The notes under the pieces are model-generated. The model made no database searches and was not told where the DNA came from. It saw nothing but the letters and a program-made list of their open reading frames with translations. From Bolinopsis microptera (lineage: Eukaryota; Ctenophora; Tentaculata; Lobata; Bolinopsidae): a DNA stretch of 60,000 bases. Shown piece by piece: positions 56,972 to 60,000 of this stretch (the stretch's first letter is position 1; every line of letters starts with the position of its first letter). The DNA lies in contig NC_087082.1 in assembly GCF_026151205.1 (NCBI RefSeq), positions 6,271,908-6,331,907 on the forward strand. Direction: 5' to 3'. The translations under genes were made by a program, and so were the position numbers.

Positions 56972-57337
56972 CTAATAGAAAGTCACAATATGTGATCTTT
57001 GTTTGACATAGTGACTCGGTAACTTAATACGCACATACACACTAAAACACAATGTTAACCTGAGAAGAAAAACTCCACACGAAAAGGAACAGCACACATT
57101 GTATAACACGACCACGGTAATCCTGTAAAGCCACATAACATTGGTGTTACTTGATAGACTATTAGACCAAGTGCCACAGCTTGATTCTTCTAGTTTTTCT
57201 CTGGCAGCTTTATTGTCCAACTGTTGATTAGTTACCGGAAGTTGTTTCCTACTAGCCTTTTGCCGTTGTAGTCTTGTAGATTTAGTGTGAGTCATGAAAA
57301 CGATTCTGCAACCCTTACGTTGTCGGATACTGGGCAT
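56972..57337 (-). CDS. Unrecognised 121-codon open frame
   Basis: The ATG start encodes a basic, polar N-terminal half (KASRKQLPVTNQQLDNKAAR) followed by one hydrophobic segment (ITVVVLYNVCCSFSCGVFLL). It could be a small single-pass membrane protein, a gene fragment or chance. No domain or splice context supports it. Confidence 0.25.
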   Translation of the reverse strand: MPSIRQRKGCRIVFMTHTKSTRLQRQKASRKQLPVTNQQLDNKAAREKLEESSCGTWSNSLSSNTNVMWLYRITVVVLYNVCCSFSCGVFLLRLTLCFSVYVRIKLPSHYVKQRSHIVTFY

Positions 57338-58453
57338 TTAAGTATTTAAACCTTCGTGATACCGGCAGATATCTCCCTAGTAGTATTCGCGTACAAGTAG
57401 CTTTCTTTCTAGCAGTTCTCGTGCCAACATGTCCTCAGTATAATACCACGTAATTGTGCACATTACAACTGTCCATGAGAGATAAACTGACCGTAAAGGA
57501 GGAGGAGGAGGAGGAAGTAAAGTTTGCTTATAATAACGTTCTGATACCAACTATCCCAGTAGAGTTCACCCTCATTTCAACTGTAGTGTATATAATATAA
57601 CTATAATGGGTATAGTTACTCTGCCCAATCATGTAGTGTGCCAAAGGTCGTGCAGGTATCGTTCTACAGTTTAACCTCAATTACATAACGGTAATTGGTA
57701 TAGCAGCTGTAGACAGCATATGACAGCACTAACATCTCCCTCCCATTAGCAACTTAAGTAGACTGTTAAACCTTACAGCCGCCTTACAGCCACCTTACAG
57801 CCGCCTTACAGCCACCTTACAGCCGCCTTACAGCCGCCTTACAGCCACCTTACAGCCGCCACGCTGCTACATTTACCACACCTACATTCACAACAGTTTG
57901 GGTGACAAACTAATTCTGGGATTAAAGGATTAGTTCGAGATCAAAATTAGTAATACAATAGTAGAGGGAGACTCCCAAGATCCTCGTAGCTTTGTCATTG
58001 GGAGTTTGGGGGACACACTGTGATAACCAATACATGACAGTAGTGGAGAAGTGTAGTCGGTAAAGTGTAGTTAAGTGTAATAAAGTGTAGTCGGTAAAGA
58101 AGGGAGTTGACCACGCCCATTTTCACAATAGTTCGAGGAGCACTACTCGGAGGGAGGCATTACTCGGCACTATAATGCCTTAGATCTTTAATTACAATCA
58201 CCTATAATACATGACATAACGTCAGGAGGCGAGAGTGGGTAAAGTGACAGAAGGGAGGGGTAGTGGAGAGCAAGTTGTAATAATATCTCTGTGGCAGGTC
58301 CTGCAGATCCAGCAGTGCACGTGACACTAGTAGTGTTAGGGTGTTACTAGTAGTAGTAGTAGTGTAGTGACTGTAGGGTGTGTTACAAATTACAAGTGGT
58401 GTTCAGATCATGTTGGTGTGATGTGTTCTTGTTGAGTGGCAAGTAGTGCATTA
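57338..58453. other. Noncoding DNA with short repeats
   Basis: Contains (CCTTACAGCCGC)n at 57772-57856 (about seven units of 12 bp) and repeated GTGTAGTCGGTAAAG strings at 58048-58098. No gene is seen. Confidence 0.6.
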
Positions 58454-58455
58454 TA

Positions 58456-58755
58456 CCTCCTCCTCCTCCTCCTCCTCCTCCTCCTCCTCCTCCTCCTCCT
58501 CCTCCTCCTCCTCCTCCTCCTCCTCCTCCTCCTCCTCCTCCTCCTCCTCCTCCTCCTCCTCCTCCTCCTCCTCCTCCTCCTCCTCCTCCTCCTCCTCCTC
58601 CTCCTCCTCCTCCTCCTCCTCCTCCTCCTCCTCCTCCTCCTCCTCCTCCTCCTCCTCCTCCTCCTCCTCCTCCTCCTCCTCCTCCTCCTCCTCCTCCTCC
58701 TCCTCCTCCTCCTCCTCCTCCTCCTCCTCCTCCTCCTCCTCCTCCTCCTCCTCCT
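58456..58755. repeat. (CTC)n trinucleotide repeat, about 100 copies
   Basis: An uninterrupted 300-bp run. Its Leu, Ser, Gly and Arg frames are artefacts. Confidence 0.97.
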
Positions 58756-58940
58756 AGTGTTGCTGGTGTTGCTGGTGTTGCTGGTGTTGCTGGTGTTGCT
58801 GGTGCTGCTGGTGTTGCTAGTGTTGCTGGTGTTGCTGGTGTTGCTGGTGTTGCTGGTGTTGCTGGTGTTGCTGGTGCTGCTGGTGTTGCTAGTGTTGCTG
58901 GTGCTGCTGGTGTTGCTAGTGTTGCTAGTGTTGCTAGTGT
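58756..58940. repeat. (GTTGCTGGT)n 9-bp repeat
   Basis: About 20 units with GTTGCTAGT and GCTGCTGGT variants, directly abutting the CTC run. Confidence 0.95.
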
Positions 58941-59039
58941 CCACACTCACCCACACACAATAGTGTAATAACAACTGCGATAACCCCACATAATATATTG
59001 CACTATTCTTCACACCACGTTTTGTTGCTTATACCCTCT

Positions 59040-59420
<381 letters not shown>

Positions 59421-59696
59421 TTTAAGCATTTAACATAATATTCACGTTTTACATATTTAAAGCGCCTGATCCGCGCTATAAAGTGGAGGACTGTAGTACC
59501 TCTCCAATCTCTCCAATATAAAATGTACCCTGGCACTGAAAATGTTTGATTTGACCTATTATGGGCTGAAAAGGTAGTCCGTCTCTCTCCGATACGTCAG
59601 ACAAATATGCTCCCACAATTTTTATTACGGTTAACTTTTGAATCATTTAGTAGTACGGTTATATGTGTATAGTAATGAGGAGAGAAGGATAAAGAG

Positions 59697-60000
59697 CTTG
59701 TCATGCGGAGTGAGAGTGCTAGCGTTACAATCTGTTACTTGTCATGCGGAGTGAGAGTGCTAGCGTTACAATCTGTTACTTGTCATGCGGAGTGAGAGTG
59801 CTAGCGTTACAATCTGTTACTTATCATGCGGAGTGAGAGTGCTAGCGTTACAATCTGTTACTTGTCATGCGGAGTGAGAGTGCTAGCGTTACAATCTGTT
59901 ACTTATCATGCGGAGTGAGAGTGCTAGCGTTACAATCTGTTACTTGTCATGCGGAGTGAGAGTGCTAGCGTTACAATCTGTTACTTATCATGCGGAGTGA
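59697..60000. repeat. 41-bp minisatellite running off the window
   Basis: Seven full units and part of an eighth: CTTGTCATGCGGAGTGAGAG, TGCTAGCGTTACAATCTGTTA. The third variable base alternates G/A in the later units (TGTC, TATC), hinting at an 82-bp higher-order unit. The array continues beyond 60000. Confidence 0.97.

Noticed and set aside
59697-60000. Regular direct repeats resembling a CRISPR array
   Set aside because: Units are contiguous with no unique spacers, in a eukaryotic genome.

Overview
This is a nuclear window from a repeat-rich, AT-rich invertebrate animal genome. The evidence is GT-AG spliced genes with short phase-matched introns, multi-pass membrane receptors, an intron-containing tRNA-Tyr, and animal-type transposons: an RTE-like LINE, Penelope-like GIY-YIG copies, a Ty3-like gag, and hAT, piggyBac and Tc1-like non-autonomous elements. 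The lineage cannot be fixed from sequence alone. An early-branching metazoan such as a cnidarian is a guess.

Host genes are few. At 2.46-5.58 kb (+) a four-helix membrane protein with a long Pro/Ala/Glu-rich N-terminal tail has two homologous, alternative 3' terminal exons. At 6.38-8.19 kb (-) a three-exon gene encodes a GPCR-like seven-helix protein. At 11.49-19.71 kb (-) a gene for a secreted protein of unknown function is split by a 7.43-kb LTR retrotransposon and also carries a one-base frameshift. A tRNA-Tyr(GUA) with a 16-nt intron lies at 55.53-55.62 kb (-). A few unsupported single ORFs are listed at low confidence.

Most of the rest is mobile or repetitive. The LTR element (11,849-19,279) has 1086-bp LTRs differing at one visible position, a 5-bp target duplication, a purine tract, a candidate primer site and only a gag-like ORF. 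A 3.8-kb RTE-like LINE with an uninterrupted endonuclease-reverse transcriptase ORF lies at 44.7-48.5 kb. Two copies of an unclassified 2.1-kb repeat (22.0-24.1 and 48.9-51.0 kb) share long inverted repeats, but their cores are in opposite orientation. A perfect 2.28-kb palindrome at 51.1-53.4 kb is made of two 5'-truncated Penelope-like copies joined head to head. A 1.36-kb foldback element with TTAA flanks lies at 10.0-11.4 kb, and there are smaller MITEs.

Tandem arrays are numerous: 8-bp (0.9-1.9 kb), 55-bp (30.8-32.0 kb), 50-bp (32.0-32.3 kb), C-rich 17-bp (34.2-34.7 kb), about 60-bp MITE-derived (36.3-36.9 kb), 29-bp (38.1-39.1 kb), a run of microsatellites (56.3-59.4 kb) and a 41-bp array running off the right end. 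The genes do not form a visible pathway. What links the window is repeated invasion and tandem amplification of mobile DNA around a few host genes.
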